NCBI GenBank assembly: GCA_049601915.1
Contig: JBMYRB010000011.1
Coordinates: 1-15,927 of the forward strand
Length of the DNA: 15,927 nucleotides
From: UBA8079 sp049601915
GTDB lineage: Bacteria > Pseudomonadota > Alphaproteobacteria > UBA6615
Direction of reading: 5' to 3'
Of this stretch, positions 1 to 12,503 are shown piece by piece; position 1 is the first letter of the stretch; every line of letters starts with the position of its first letter. The position numbers were made by a program, and so were the translations under genes. The notes below the pieces were generated by a model. That model had not been told where the DNA came from. It ran no database searches and was given only the letters and a program-made list of their open reading frames with translations.

Positions 1-279
1 GATCATGTTCTTCACGTAATCCGCATGCCCAGGGCAATCAACATGTGCGTAGTGACGACCTTCCGTCTCATACTCAACATGCGCCGTCGCAATCGTAATA
101 CCGCGCTCACGCTCTTCGGGCGCCTTGTCAATCTGGTCAAACGCTATCGCGTCACCACCCGACGCATCCGACATCACCTTCGTGATCGCCGCCGTCAGCG
201 TCGTCTTGCCATGGTCAACATGACCAATCGTACCCACGTTACAATGCGGCTTTGTTCTCTCAAACTTCTCTTTCGACAT
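1..279 (-). CDS. tuf: Elongation factor EF-Tu, 5' part (copy downstream of fusA), cut by window edge
   Basis: This is the N-terminal 93 residues of EF-Tu, the GTPase that carries aminoacyl-tRNA to the ribosomal A site. The P-loop GHVDHGKT lies at residues 19-26, the switch I motif RGITI at 59-63 and the DCPGH (G3) motif at 81-85; the rest of the GTPase domain and domains 2 and 3 lie beyond the left edge. The ATG at 277-279 is preceded by a GGAG Shine-Dalgarno sequence eight bases upstream. It follows fusA by 64 bp with no terminator or convincing promoter between, so it is probably the last or near-last gene of the str operon seen here. A second tuf copy ends at the right edge of the window. 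The two visible pieces come from opposite ends of the gene, so their identity cannot be compared here. Confidence 0.97.
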   Translation of the reverse strand, partial: MSKEKFERTKPHCNVGTIGHVDHGKTTLTAAITKVMSDASGGDAIAFDQIDKAPEERERGITIATAHVEYETEGRHYAHVDCPGHADYVKNMI

Positions 280-343
280 AACTCAGTCTCCGTCTGATAC
301 CGGCGCCCTAAATCTGCGGCGGCAAACAATTCATACTTCGGCG

Positions 344-2425
344 TTACGCCATCTTCGAGACGACTTCATCCGCAACTGCCTGCGGAACCTGCTCGTAGTG
401 GTTGAACACCATGGTGAAGGTCGCGCGGCCCTGACTCATGGACCGCAGCGTGTTGACATAGCCGAACATGTTGGCGAGCGGGACCATCGCGCTGACAACA
501 CGGGCGTTGCCGCGCGAGTCCATGGAACCAACCTGGCCGCGCCGGCTGTTCAAATCGCCGATGATGTCACCCATATATTCTTCCGGAGTGACAACCTCGA
601 CGCTCATGACCGGCTCAAGCAACCGCGTCGAACCCTTTTCGAGGGCCTCACGGAATGCCGCACGGGCCGCAATCTCGAAGGCCATGACCGATGAGTCCAC
701 GTCGTGCGATGCACCGTCGACCAGCTTGGCGCTGAAGTCGATGACCGGGAAGCCTGCGATATTGCCCGCCTCAAGCGCCGTGTTCAGGCCCTTCTCGACC
801 CCGGGAATGAATTCCCGCGGTACCGATCCGCCAAAAATGGCGCTCTCAAACTCGAAGCCCGATCCGGCCTCAAGCGGCTCGAATTCGATCTTCACGCGCG
901 CGAACTGGCCCGAACCGCCGGTCTGCTTCTTATGGGTGTAATCGATCGTGACCGGCTTGGTGATCTTCTCGCGATAAGCCACCTGCGGAGCACCGACATT
1001 GGCCTCGACCTTGAATTCACGCTTCATGCGGTCAACGAGAATCTCGAGATGCAGCTCGCCCATCCCCTTGAGGATAGTCTGACCGCTTTCTTCATCGCTC
1101 GACACGCGGAAGGAGGGATCTTCCTGGGCCAGACGCTGTAGCGCCGTCGCCATTTTTTCCTGATCCGCCTTCGTCTTCGGTTCAACCGCGATCTCGATAA
1201 CCGGATCGGGGAACTCCATACGCTCTAGGATGACCGGATCGGCGGAATCACAAAGCGTGTCACCGGTCGTGGTGTTTTTCATGCCCGCAAGCGCGACGAT
1301 GTCACCGGCCCGGGCAATTTTGAGATCTTCGCGATCATTGGCGTGCATCAGCAACATGCGGCCCACACGCTCGCGATTGTCCTTGACCGTGTTCAGCACC
1401 GACGAACCCGCCTCGACACTGCCCGAATAAACCCGCGCAAATGTAAGGGATCCGACGAACGGATCGGTCATGATCTTGAATGCCAGCGCGGAGAACGGAG
1501 CATCATCCGACGCCTCTCGCACGAGCGAGTCTTCGGTGCCCGGGATAACACCCGAGATCGCCGGCACATCGAGCGGTGAGGGCAGATAATCAACCACGGC
1601 GTCGAGCAACGGCTGCACGCCCTTGTTTTTGAAGGCCGAACCGCAAAGAACCGGGACCGCAGACAAGGTAAGCGTCGCCTTACGAATGCAGGCCTTGAGG
1701 GTCTCCTCGTCAGGCTCCGTGCCCTCGAGATAAGCCTCCATCGCGTCGTCGTCATGTTCAACGGCTGATTCGACCAGCTTCTCGCGCCACTCGGCGGCCG
1801 CATCGGCCATGTCGGCGGGAATATCAACATACTCGAACTCGGCACCGAGGTTCTCGTCTTTCCAGACGATGCCCCGCATCTTCACCAGATCGACCACGCC
1901 GCGAAGCTCGGCTTCCGAACCAATCGGCAGCTGGAGGACGATCGGATTGGCGCCGAGGCGATCAATGATCATGTCGACGCAGTTATCGAAATTGGCGCCG
2001 ACGCGGTCCATCTTGTTGATGAAACAGATACGCGGAACTTCGTACTTGTCAGCCTGACGCCAGACCGTCTCGGACTGAGGCTCAACACCCGCGACACTGT
2101 CAAACACAGCAACCGCACCATCGAGGACACGCAAGGCGCGCTCGACTTCAATCGTGAAGTCCACATGACCCGGGGTATCAATGATGTTGATGCGGTGGTC
2201 GTTCCAGAAGGCCGTCGTCGCAGCGGACGTAATGGTGATGCCGCGCTCCTGCTCTTGCTCCATCCAATCCATCGTCGCGGCGCCGTCATGAACTTCGCCG
2301 ATCTTGTACGAACGGCCCGTGTAATAGAGGACGCGCTCGGTCGTGGTCGTCTTTCCGGCGTCGATATGCGCCATGATACCGATATTCCGGTAGAACTCGA
2401 TCGGGGTTTCACGATTGGAGGACAT
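344..2425 (-). CDS. fusA: Elongation factor G (EF-G)
   Basis: EF-G is the GTPase that drives translocation of tRNA and mRNA on the ribosome and helps in ribosome recycling. The protein has 693 residues, normal for bacterial EF-G. The GTPase motifs are intact: AHIDAGKT at 19-26, RGITI at 61-65, DTPGH at 83-87 and NKMD at 137-140. After the GTPase and G' region (about 1-290) come the beta-barrel domain II, domain III, the tRNA-mimicking domain IV and domain V, ending in the family-typical stretch around FNHYEQVP. The ATG start at 2423-2425 has a weak GAGAG Shine-Dalgarno sequence nine bases upstream. It lies 35 bp after rpsG and 64 bp before tuf, the classical str-operon order. This is the housekeeping fusA, not a mitochondrial-type or Tet(M)-like paralogue, judging from context and length. 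Confidence 0.98.
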   Translation of the reverse strand: MSSNRETPIEFYRNIGIMAHIDAGKTTTTERVLYYTGRSYKIGEVHDGAATMDWMEQEQERGITITSAATTAFWNDHRINIIDTPGHVDFTIEVERALRVLDGAVAVFDSVAGVEPQSETVWRQADKYEVPRICFINKMDRVGANFDNCVDMIIDRLGANPIVLQLPIGSEAELRGVVDLVKMRGIVWKDENLGAEFEYVDIPADMADAAAEWREKLVESAVEHDDDAMEAYLEGTEPDEETLKACIRKATLTLSAVPVLCGSAFKNKGVQPLLDAVVDYLPSPLDVPAISGVIPGTEDSLVREASDDAPFSALAFKIMTDPFVGSLTFARVYSGSVEAGSSVLNTVKDNRERVGRMLLMHANDREDLKIARAGDIVALAGMKNTTTGDTLCDSADPVILERMEFPDPVIEIAVEPKTKADQEKMATALQRLAQEDPSFRVSSDEESGQTILKGMGELHLEILVDRMKREFKVEANVGAPQVAYREKITKPVTIDYTHKKQTGGSGQFARVKIEFEPLEAGSGFEFESAIFGGSVPREFIPGVEKGLNTALEAGNIAGFPVIDFSAKLVDGASHDVDSSVMAFEIAARAAFREALEKGSTRLLEPVMSVEVVTPEEYMGDIIGDLNSRRGQVGSMDSRGNARVVSAMVPLANMFGYVNTLRSMSQGRATFTMVFNHYEQVPQAVADEVVSKMA

Positions 2426-2460
2426 ATCTGAATTCTCTCGTTCGGTAATTCGCTAGACGG

Positions 2461-2931
2461 CTACCAACGGTAATGGGAGAAGGCCTTGTTCGCCTCTGCC
2501 ATCCGATGGGTGTCTTCGCGCTTTTTCACCGCATTTCCGCGATTTTCCGCCGCGTCCTGCAACTCACGCGACAAGCGCTCTTCCATGGTGTTTTCCGGCC
2601 GTCCGCGTGCCGCCTGAATCAGCCAGCGAAACGCCAGCGCCTGGGCGCGTTCGGAACGGACCTCGACCGGCACCTGATAGGTGGCACCGCCGACACGCCG
2701 CGAGCGCACTTCGAGCTGCGGCTTGATGTTCTCCAGCGCCTCGCGGAACGTGCGAACGGGATCGCTGCCGCGCTTGGAGGCGATATCGTCGAGGGCGGCG
2801 TAAACAATGCGCTCGGCGACGGACTTCTTGCCATCCAGCATGACGCTATTGGTGAATTTGCTGACAACCAGATCACCAAATTTGGGATCGGGAAGGATTT
2901 CTCGTTTTTCTGCGCGGCGACGGCGGGACAT
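2461..2931 (-). CDS. rpsG: 30S ribosomal protein S7
   Basis: S7 is the primary 16S rRNA-binding protein that starts assembly of the small-subunit head and contacts tRNA near the exit site. The 156-residue length is typical. The family signature region beginning DPKFGD is at residues 15-20, within a basic N-terminus (MSRRRRAEKRE), and the C-terminal helix ends AFSHYRW. The ATG at 2929-2931 has an AAGG sequence nine bases upstream. The gap to rpsL is only 15 bp, against roughly 100 bp in E. coli where S7 binds the intercistronic RNA to repress the operon. That E. coli mode of control is therefore unlikely to be present in the same form. Confidence 0.98.
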   Translation of the reverse strand: MSRRRRAEKREILPDPKFGDLVVSKFTNSVMLDGKKSVAERIVYAALDDIASKRGSDPVRTFREALENIKPQLEVRSRRVGGATYQVPVEVRSERAQALAFRWLIQAARGRPENTMEERLSRELQDAAENRGNAVKKREDTHRMAEANKAFSHYRW

Positions 2932-2946
2932 ATATCTGGACCTTGC

Positions 2947-3318
2947 TTACTTGGGCCGCTTGGCGCCGTACTTCGAACGGCGCTGACGGCGGTCGGAAAC
3001 ACCCTGGGTATCCAGGGTGCCGCGGATGATGTGATAGCGAACACCGGGAAGATCCTTGACGCGACCGCCACGGATCATAACGACCGAATGCTCCTGAAGA
3101 TTATGGCCCTCACCGGGAATGTAGCTCGTCACTTCGAACCCGTTGGTCAAACGCACGCGCGCGACCTTTCGCAGGGCCGAGTTCGGCTTCTTCGGCGTGG
3201 TTGTATAGACTCGCGTGCAGACACCACGCTTCTGCGGGCAAGCCTCCAGGGCAGGAACTTTGTTCCGCTTGATCGATGCCTTACGTGGCTTGCGGATCAA
3301 CTGATTGATCGTCGGCAT
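2947..3318 (-). CDS. rpsL: 30S ribosomal protein S12
   Basis: S12 sits at the decoding centre of the small subunit and affects accuracy. The protein has 123 residues with the characteristic segments ACPQKRGVCTRVYTTTPKKP (26-45) and GGRVKDLPGVRYH (84-96). The classical streptomycin positions are both lysine (K43 and K88), so the allele predicts sensitivity at this locus. D89, which follows K88, is the residue methylthiolated by RimO in many bacteria. The ATG at 3316-3318 has an AAGGA Shine-Dalgarno sequence six bases upstream. It is the first gene of the str operon here and is preceded by its own promoter candidate about 180 bp upstream. Confidence 0.98.
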   Translation of the reverse strand: MPTINQLIRKPRKASIKRNKVPALEACPQKRGVCTRVYTTTPKKPNSALRKVARVRLTNGFEVTSYIPGEGHNLQEHSVVMIRGGRVKDLPGVRYHIIRGTLDTQGVSDRRQRRSKYGAKRPK

Positions 3319-3376
3319 GTGGCTTCCTTGGTTCTTCCCGTTACGTGTTCGTCAACCGTCTGCACAAAGCAAACTC

Positions 3377-3399
3377 GGGACAGAAAACGTTTCTGTCCC
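3377..3399 (-). promoter_or_regulatory. Perfect dyad (10-bp arms, 3-nt loop) in the rpsL leader
   Basis: On the minus strand GGGACAGAAA and TTTCTGTCCC flank the loop CGT. Three more outer pairs (CUC with GAG) can form across a GCA bulge. The dyad lies about 58 bp upstream of the rpsL start codon and about 100 bp inside the predicted transcript. The following bases TTTGCTTTG are U-rich but interrupted, so it could be a weak attenuator, a leader hairpin bound by a protein, or a palindromic operator read as double-stranded DNA. The structure is seen directly; its role is inferred. Confidence 0.6.
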
Positions 3400-3506
3400 T
3401 GCGAGCAATTTTCGCTAGCCCGTAAGCGTTCGCGCATATGGTTCGTATTGCCAGAGGCAGTGTTTAGACTGCGCAGGTCTACGACCGGCCCCGATTAGGC
3501 GCGCGG

Positions 3507-3535
3507 ATACTACTTACGAGCCCTATGGCCGTCAA
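3507..3535 (-). promoter_or_regulatory. Sigma70-type promoter of the str operon (rpsL)
   Basis: The minus strand shows TTGACG (3530-3535), a 17-bp spacer, then TAGTAT (3507-3512), that is a 5/6 match at -35 and a 4/6 match at -10 with ideal spacing. Transcription would start near 3500, giving a leader of about 180 nt. Just upstream, at -41 to -56 relative to that start, lies the A/T-rich tract GATTTTTATGGTTTTT (3541-3556), where an UP element would bind the polymerase alpha C-terminal domains. The bases between -10 and the start are CCGCGCG, the GC-rich discriminator typical of stringently controlled ribosomal promoters. Confidence 0.7.
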
Positions 3536-3663
3536 CACCGAAAAACCATAAAAATCGGGCAGTTGCGGGCGATATCTGCGTTCGCCAACAGCGCAATTAT
3601 TAGCCAATCATTATGTTCTTTTGCGTAATATAATTACCGAAATGGGTGCATCCTCTAATGAAA

Positions 3664-3695
3664 CGCGCCGCCCCGAAATAATCCGGGGCGGCGCG
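3664..3695 (-). terminator. Rho-independent-like terminator after rpoC
   Basis: A perfect 12-bp GC-rich stem (3664-3675 with 3684-3695) encloses an 8-nt loop and is followed on the minus strand by TTTCATT. The hairpin starts 26 bases after the rpoC stop codon. The U run is short, so termination may be partial and could leave some read-through into rpsL. It marks the boundary between the rpoBC unit and the str operon, which has its own promoter downstream. Confidence 0.75.
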
Positions 3696-3721
3696 CCAGT
3701 TTCAGACTATCGGAGGCAGCG

Positions 3722-6700
3722 CTATTCGGCGGCGCCGGCCTCCTCGATTTCCGTCTGCACCGCAGCCTCTTCGGCGGCGAGCTGCTTGGCTAGTTCATCG
3801 GCCAATTCAGTATCGCGTTCTGCGGCAATCGAACGAACCGCGTTCATCACTGCACCGGTACCGGCAGGGATCAGACGACCCACGATCACATTCTCCTTGA
3901 GGCCGTAGAGGCGATCGACCTTGCCGTTGACAGCCGCTTCGGTCAGGACCCGCGTGGTCTCCTGGAACGAAGCCGCTGAGATGAACGAACTGGTCTGCAG
4001 ACTCGCTTTGGTAATGCCCTGGAGTACAGGCGACGCCGTTGCCGGCTTGTTGCCCTCTTCCACCGCCTTGGCGTTGACTGTATCGAACTCAACCTTGTCG
4101 ATGATTTCACCGACCAGAAACGTGGTCTCGCCCGGATTGATGATCTCAACCTTCTGCAGCATCTGACGCACAATCACTTCGATATGCTTGTCATTGATAC
4201 CCACGCCCTGAAGTCGGTAGACATCCTGGACCTCTTTGACCAGATAGCGGGCCAACTCTTCGACGCCGAGCACCCGCAGAATGTCATGCGGAACCGGGTT
4301 GCCGTCCAGGAGCAAATCGCCCTTTTCGACATAATCGCCTTCCTGCACTGAGATGTGCTTGCCCTTGGGAATTAGATACTCGACCGGTTCCTTGCCGTTC
4401 GCCTGATCTTCTTCACTCGGCGCAATGACGATCCGACGCTTCATCTTGTAGTCACGGCCGAACTCGATCTGTCCGTCCGTGTCCGCGATGATCGCATGAT
4501 CCTTGGGACGACGCGCTTCAAACAGTTCCGCCACACGCGGCAAACCACCGGTGATGTCGCGGGTCTTGGAGCTCTCACGCGGGATACGCGCAAGGATATC
4601 GCCGGCCTGAACATGCTGGCCCTGTTCGACATTCAAGATTGCATCGACAGACATAAAGTAACGCGCATCCATGCCGTTCGCGAGCTTGACCGCATCGCCC
4701 TGCTTTGAGCTCTTCTTCGGTCGCAGCGTAACGCGTGGGCGTAAATCGGCCCCCTTCGGCTGCTGCTTCCAGTCGATCACCACCTTGTAGACGATGCCCG
4801 TAGCCTCATCTGCGGCCTCGCGCACCGAGACACCTTCGACCAGATCGACATAATCGATATAGCCTTCCTTCTCGGTGATAATCGGCAGGGTGTACGGATC
4901 CCACTGTGCCAGAGGCTGGCCTTTCTCGACCTTGTCACCTTCATCGGCAAGCAAGCGAGAACCATACGGGATTTTGTGATGGGCACGCGCGCGACCCGCC
5001 TCGTCGATCAGCACCACTTCGGTATTCCGGCTCATGACAATCGGAATATTTTCCGAGTTCACGACGACATTCCGGTTCTCGACCTTAACGGTGGCATCGA
5101 ATGCCGCCTCGACGCTCGACTGCTCCGAAGCGCCCTGCGCGGCGCCACCAATATGGAACGTCCGCATGGTCAACTGCGTGCCGGGCTCGCCGATCGACTG
5201 CGCTGCAATAACGCCAACGGCTTCGCCGACATTAACCGGCGTGCCGCGTGCGAGGTCGCGACCGTAGCATTTGCCGCAGACGCCGCCGTCGCTCTTACAA
5301 GTCAGGACCGAACGAATTTTGACGGACTCGATACCGGCAGTCTCGATTTTCTCGACCAGCGGCTCCGTCATGAGCTCGCCCTTCTTGACGATCTTGTCGC
5401 TCGTCAAAGGATCAACGACATCCTCAGACGTGGTGCGACCGAGCAGGCGCTCTGACAAAGGCACCACCACATCGCCACCTTCGATGACCGCCGTCATCGT
5501 CAGCCCGTCATCTGTGCCGCAATCCTGTTCGATGATCACACAATCCTGCGCGACATCAACGAGACGGCGGGTCAGATAACCCGAGTTGGCCGTTTTAAGC
5601 GCCGTATCGGCCAGTCCCTTACGGGCACCATGGGTCGAGTTGAAGTACTCGAGCACCGTCAGGCCTTCCTTAAAGTTTGCGATGATCGGCGTTTCGATGA
5701 TCTCACCCGACGGCTTGGCCATCAAACCGCGCATACCCGCCAGCTGACGAATCTGCGCTGCCGAACCGCGCGCTCCGGAATGCGCCATCATGTAAACAGC
5801 GTTGATGTTGCCAGTTGCATCTCTGGATTCCATTTCCGCCATCATCGCGTCGGCAACATCGTCGGTGCAGCGTGTCCAGGCATCAACGACCTTGTTGTAC
5901 TTTTCACCCTTGGTGATTAGTCCGTCCTGATACTGCTGCTCGAACTCCTTGACGCGGTTGGTCGTATCTTCGACCAGGCGCGTCTTGAGATCCGGAACAA
6001 TCAGATCATCCTTACCGAAGGAGATGCCGGCCTTGCACGCATTCGAGAAGCCGAGCCCCATAATGCGATCAGCGAAGATGACCGTCTCCTTCTGACCGCA
6101 ATGGCGATAGACGATATCGATGATCTCACTGATCTCGCGCTTCGTCAGAAGGCGATTGATCAGTTCGTAGGGCACCTGCGCGTGTTTCGGCAGGATACGC
6201 CCGATCAACAAACGACCCGGCGTCGTCAGAACGCGTTCGACGGCGTCGTTACCGTCGGCATCGACTATCTCGATCCGAGCCTTGATGCGTGAATGCAAAT
6301 GAATCACGCCGGCATCGAGTGCCTGCTGCACCTCGTCGACCGAGGCAAAGCCCGGAATGCGATATGCTTTTACGTCACCATCATTGACCGCCTTGAGGGT
6401 CAGTGAACTCAAGTCCACCGGCTCAGCCGGGTTCTTGGCGTCGGTGAAGATCACATCACCACCGGCTGCGGCAGCGTCGAGCGACTTCTTGCTGTCGAAG
6501 CTAATCTCGTCGCCACTACCGTCATGCATTTCGTAGCTTAGATAGTAGAGGCCGAGCACGATGTCCTGCGAGGGAACGATGATCGGCTTGCCATTGGCCG
6601 GGCTCAGGATGTTGTTGGTGGACATCATGAGCACGCGGGCTTCGAGCTGAGCTTCCAGCGACAAAGGCACATGAACCGCCATCTGATCGCCATCGAAGTC

Positions 6701-8080
6701 TGCATTGAATGCTGCGCAAACCAGCGGATGCAATTGAATGGCCTTGCCCTCGATCAGGACCGGCTCAAACGCCTGGATACCCAGACGATGCAGCGTGGGC
6801 GCACGATTCAGAAGAACCGGATGTTCGCGGATGACCTCTTCAAGGATATCCCAGACCTCCGGACGCTCTTTTTCGACCATACGTTTCGCGGCCTTGATCG
6901 TGGTCGCGTAACCGTAAAGTTCGAGCTTGTGATAGATGAACGGCTTGAACAGTTCGAGCGCCATCTTCTTTGGCAGGCCGCATTGATGCAGTAACAGCGT
7001 CGGGCCGACAACGATGACCGAACGGCCGGAATAATCGACGCGCTTACCCAGCAGGTTCTGACGGAAACGGCCCTGCTTGCCCTTGAGCATATCGGACAAG
7101 GATTTGAGCGGCCGCTTGTTGGCGCCGGTGATGACCCGTCCGCGGCGTCCGTTGTCGAATAGCGCATCAACAGATTCCTGCAGCATGCGCTGTTCGTTCC
7201 GCACGATAATGTCGGGCGCACGAAGCTCCATCAGGCGTTTCAGGCGGTTGTTGCGATTGATCACGCGGCGGTACAGATCGTTCAGATCCGATGTCGCGAA
7301 GCGGCCGCCATCGAGCGGCACAAGCGGACGCAACTCCGGCGGAATGACCGGGATCACATCAAGGATCATCCATTCTGGGCGAGCGCCGGATTCAATGAAC
7401 GCCTCGACAATTTTCAAGCGCTTTACATACTTCTTGCGCTTGGCCTCGGAGTTCGTCTCCTTGAGGTCGACCCGCAAGCGCGCGCGCTCTTCCTCGAGGT
7501 CAATTGCCATCAGCATGTCCTTGAGGGCCTCAGCACCGATTTTCGCGGTGAAGGCTTCGTCGCCAAACTCTTCCTGCTTGTCGAGATACTCCTCTTCCGA
7601 CAGAAGCGAGTACTGCTCCATGTCTGTCAGGCCGGGTTCGGTGACAATGTAATTCTCGAAGTAGAGAACCCGCTCGAGATCACGCAGCGTGTTGTCGAGC
7701 AGCATGCCAATACGGCTCGGCAGCGACTTCAGGAACCAGATATGCGCAACCGGCGAGGCCAGTTCGATATGGCCCATCCGCTCGCGGCGCACAGACTGCA
7801 AGGTTACCTCGACGCCGCATTTCTCGCAGACAATGCCGCGATACTTCATACGCTTATATTTGCCGCACAGACACTCGTAATCCTTGATAGGCCCGAAGAT
7901 CCGAGCACAGAACAGGCCATCGCGTTCCGGCTTGAATGTCCGGTAGTTGATAGTTTCCGGCTTCTTTATCTCGCCATATGACCAGGAACGGATGCGCTCA
8001 GGGCTGGCGATCGAGATTCGGATCTCGTCGAAACTCTGCGGGCCATGGGGTTGACCGAAGACATTGACGAGTTCGTTCAT
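3722..8080 (-). CDS. rpoC: DNA-directed RNA polymerase subunit beta'
   Basis: Beta' forms, with beta, the catalytic cleft of RNA polymerase. The protein has 1452 residues, somewhat longer than the 1407 of E. coli. The N-terminal zinc ribbon ligands are C70, C72, C85 and C88. The catalytic magnesium loop NADFDGD is at 459-465. The second zinc site has C854, C928, C935 and C938. The bridge-helix region contains HSGARGSAAQIRQLAG and the trigger loop contains MRTFH at 972-976, with the conserved R973 and H976. All key residues are present, so the gene looks fully functional. The tail after about 1425 is Glu/Ala-rich. The ATG at 8078-8080 has GGGAG seven bases upstream. It lies 53 bp after rpoB and is surely cotranscribed with it. 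Confidence 0.99.
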   Translation of the reverse strand: MNELVNVFGQPHGPQSFDEIRISIASPERIRSWSYGEIKKPETINYRTFKPERDGLFCARIFGPIKDYECLCGKYKRMKYRGIVCEKCGVEVTLQSVRRERMGHIELASPVAHIWFLKSLPSRIGMLLDNTLRDLERVLYFENYIVTEPGLTDMEQYSLLSEEEYLDKQEEFGDEAFTAKIGAEALKDMLMAIDLEEERARLRVDLKETNSEAKRKKYVKRLKIVEAFIESGARPEWMILDVIPVIPPELRPLVPLDGGRFATSDLNDLYRRVINRNNRLKRLMELRAPDIIVRNEQRMLQESVDALFDNGRRGRVITGANKRPLKSLSDMLKGKQGRFRQNLLGKRVDYSGRSVIVVGPTLLLHQCGLPKKMALELFKPFIYHKLELYGYATTIKAAKRMVEKERPEVWDILEEVIREHPVLLNRAPTLHRLGIQAFEPVLIEGKAIQLHPLVCAAFNADFDGDQMAVHVPLSLEAQLEARVLMMSTNNILSPANGKPIIVPSQDIVLGLYYLSYEMHDGSGDEISFDSKKSLDAAAAGGDVIFTDAKNPAEPVDLSSLTLKAVNDGDVKAYRIPGFASVDEVQQALDAGVIHLHSRIKARIEIVDADGNDAVERVLTTPGRLLIGRILPKHAQVPYELINRLLTKREISEIIDIVYRHCGQKETVIFADRIMGLGFSNACKAGISFGKDDLIVPDLKTRLVEDTTNRVKEFEQQYQDGLITKGEKYNKVVDAWTRCTDDVADAMMAEMESRDATGNINAVYMMAHSGARGSAAQIRQLAGMRGLMAKPSGEIIETPIIANFKEGLTVLEYFNSTHGARKGLADTALKTANSGYLTRRLVDVAQDCVIIEQDCGTDDGLTMTAVIEGGDVVVPLSERLLGRTTSEDVVDPLTSDKIVKKGELMTEPLVEKIETAGIESVKIRSVLTCKSDGGVCGKCYGRDLARGTPVNVGEAVGVIAAQSIGEPGTQLTMRTFHIGGAAQGASEQSSVEAAFDATVKVENRNVVVNSENIPIVMSRNTEVVLIDEAGRARAHHKIPYGSRLLADEGDKVEKGQPLAQWDPYTLPIITEKEGYIDYVDLVEGVSVREAADEATGIVYKVVIDWKQQPKGADLRPRVTLRPKKSSKQGDAVKLANGMDARYFMSVDAILNVEQGQHVQAGDILARIPRESSKTRDITGGLPRVAELFEARRPKDHAIIADTDGQIEFGRDYKMKRRIVIAPSEEDQANGKEPVEYLIPKGKHISVQEGDYVEKGDLLLDGNPVPHDILRVLGVEELARYLVKEVQDVYRLQGVGINDKHIEVIVRQMLQKVEIINPGETTFLVGEIIDKVEFDTVNAKAVEEGNKPATASPVLQGITKASLQTSSFISAASFQETTRVLTEAAVNGKVDRLYGLKENVIVGRLIPAGTGAVMNAVRSIAAERDTELADELAKQLAAEEAAVQTEIEEAGAAE

Positions 8081-8133
8081 GTACTTGCTCCCGGTAGGGG
8101 GTTTCTCTGTTTCAGGGTCATGCAGCCGGCCAA

Positions 8134-12303
<4,170 letters not shown>

Positions 12304-12309
12304 TAACTG

Positions 12310-12316
12310 CCTCTCT
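12310..12316 (-). promoter_or_regulatory. Ribosome binding site deciding the rpoB start
   Basis: AGAGAGG on the minus strand ends six bases before the ATG at 12301-12303. The upstream in-frame ATG at 12358-12360 has no comparable purine-rich site, and its extra residues (MEWPDWSWAF...) do not resemble the start of beta subunits. Confidence 0.8.
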
Positions 12317-12321
12317 TCGTT

Positions 12322-12343
12322 GTCGTGAGCGAATGCCCACGAC
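12322..12343 (-). other. Small hairpin just upstream of the rpoB ribosome binding site
   Basis: GTCGTG and CACGAC form six pairs, followed by one mismatch and two more GC pairs around a GAAT-type loop. The stem ends only a few bases from the AGAGAGG ribosome binding site of rpoB. It may affect translation of rpoB, but a fold this short could also be chance. Confidence 0.35.
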
Positions 12344-12452
12344 CAATCGGGCCATTCCAATTCGACTGACCGGACCTGGGCTTACGCCCTTCCGGCATCG
12401 TCGCATCGTCGCCGACCGCAAACCCGTGCGGCCTTCGGCGATCCGAGGATGC

Positions 12453-12486
12453 CGGCGACGGCGGGGATTGCCCCCGACCGTCGCCG
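12453..12486 (-). promoter_or_regulatory. Strong stem-loop in the rplL-rpoB spacer
   Basis: A nine-pair outer stem (12453-12461 with 12478-12486; core GGCGACGG with CCGTCGCC) continues through a small asymmetric internal loop into four GC pairs (12463-12466 with 12471-12474). It begins 17 bases after the rplL stop. No U tract follows, so it is not a simple intrinsic terminator. In E. coli the equivalent spacer holds an attenuator and an RNase III processing site that lower rpoBC expression relative to rplJL; a similar role is the natural inference here. Confidence 0.6.
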
Positions 12487-12503
12487 AATCCATCGCTGGC
12501 GAG

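Larger units (their letters stand above)
3319..3721. other. 403-bp rpoC-rpsL intergenic region
   Basis: This is the only stretch over 300 bp without a gene. Read on the minus strand it holds, in order, the rpoC terminator hairpin (3664-3695), an A/T-rich segment around 3600-3640 with no paired -35 and -10 boxes that I trust, the str promoter with its upstream A/T tract (3507-3556), and the rpsL leader with its dyad (3377-3399). I see no small reading frame with a Shine-Dalgarno sequence and no repeats of mobile-element type. Confidence 0.8.

Noticed and set aside
3377..3399. The rpsL leader dyad as a LexA operator.
   Set aside because: It lacks the alphaproteobacterial GTTC-N7-GTTC direct repeat, and an SOS operator in a ribosomal leader would be unexpected.
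3600..3640. A/T-rich stretch with TATATT and CATAAT as an additional rpsL promoter.
   Set aside because: No acceptable -35 box at 16-18 bp from either; base composition alone explains the matches.
12304..12360. N-terminal extension of RpoB by 19 residues from an upstream ATG.
   Set aside because: The extension is not family-like and lacks a Shine-Dalgarno sequence, while the internal ATG has GAGAGG at six bases and the usual MAQSFTGRKR start.
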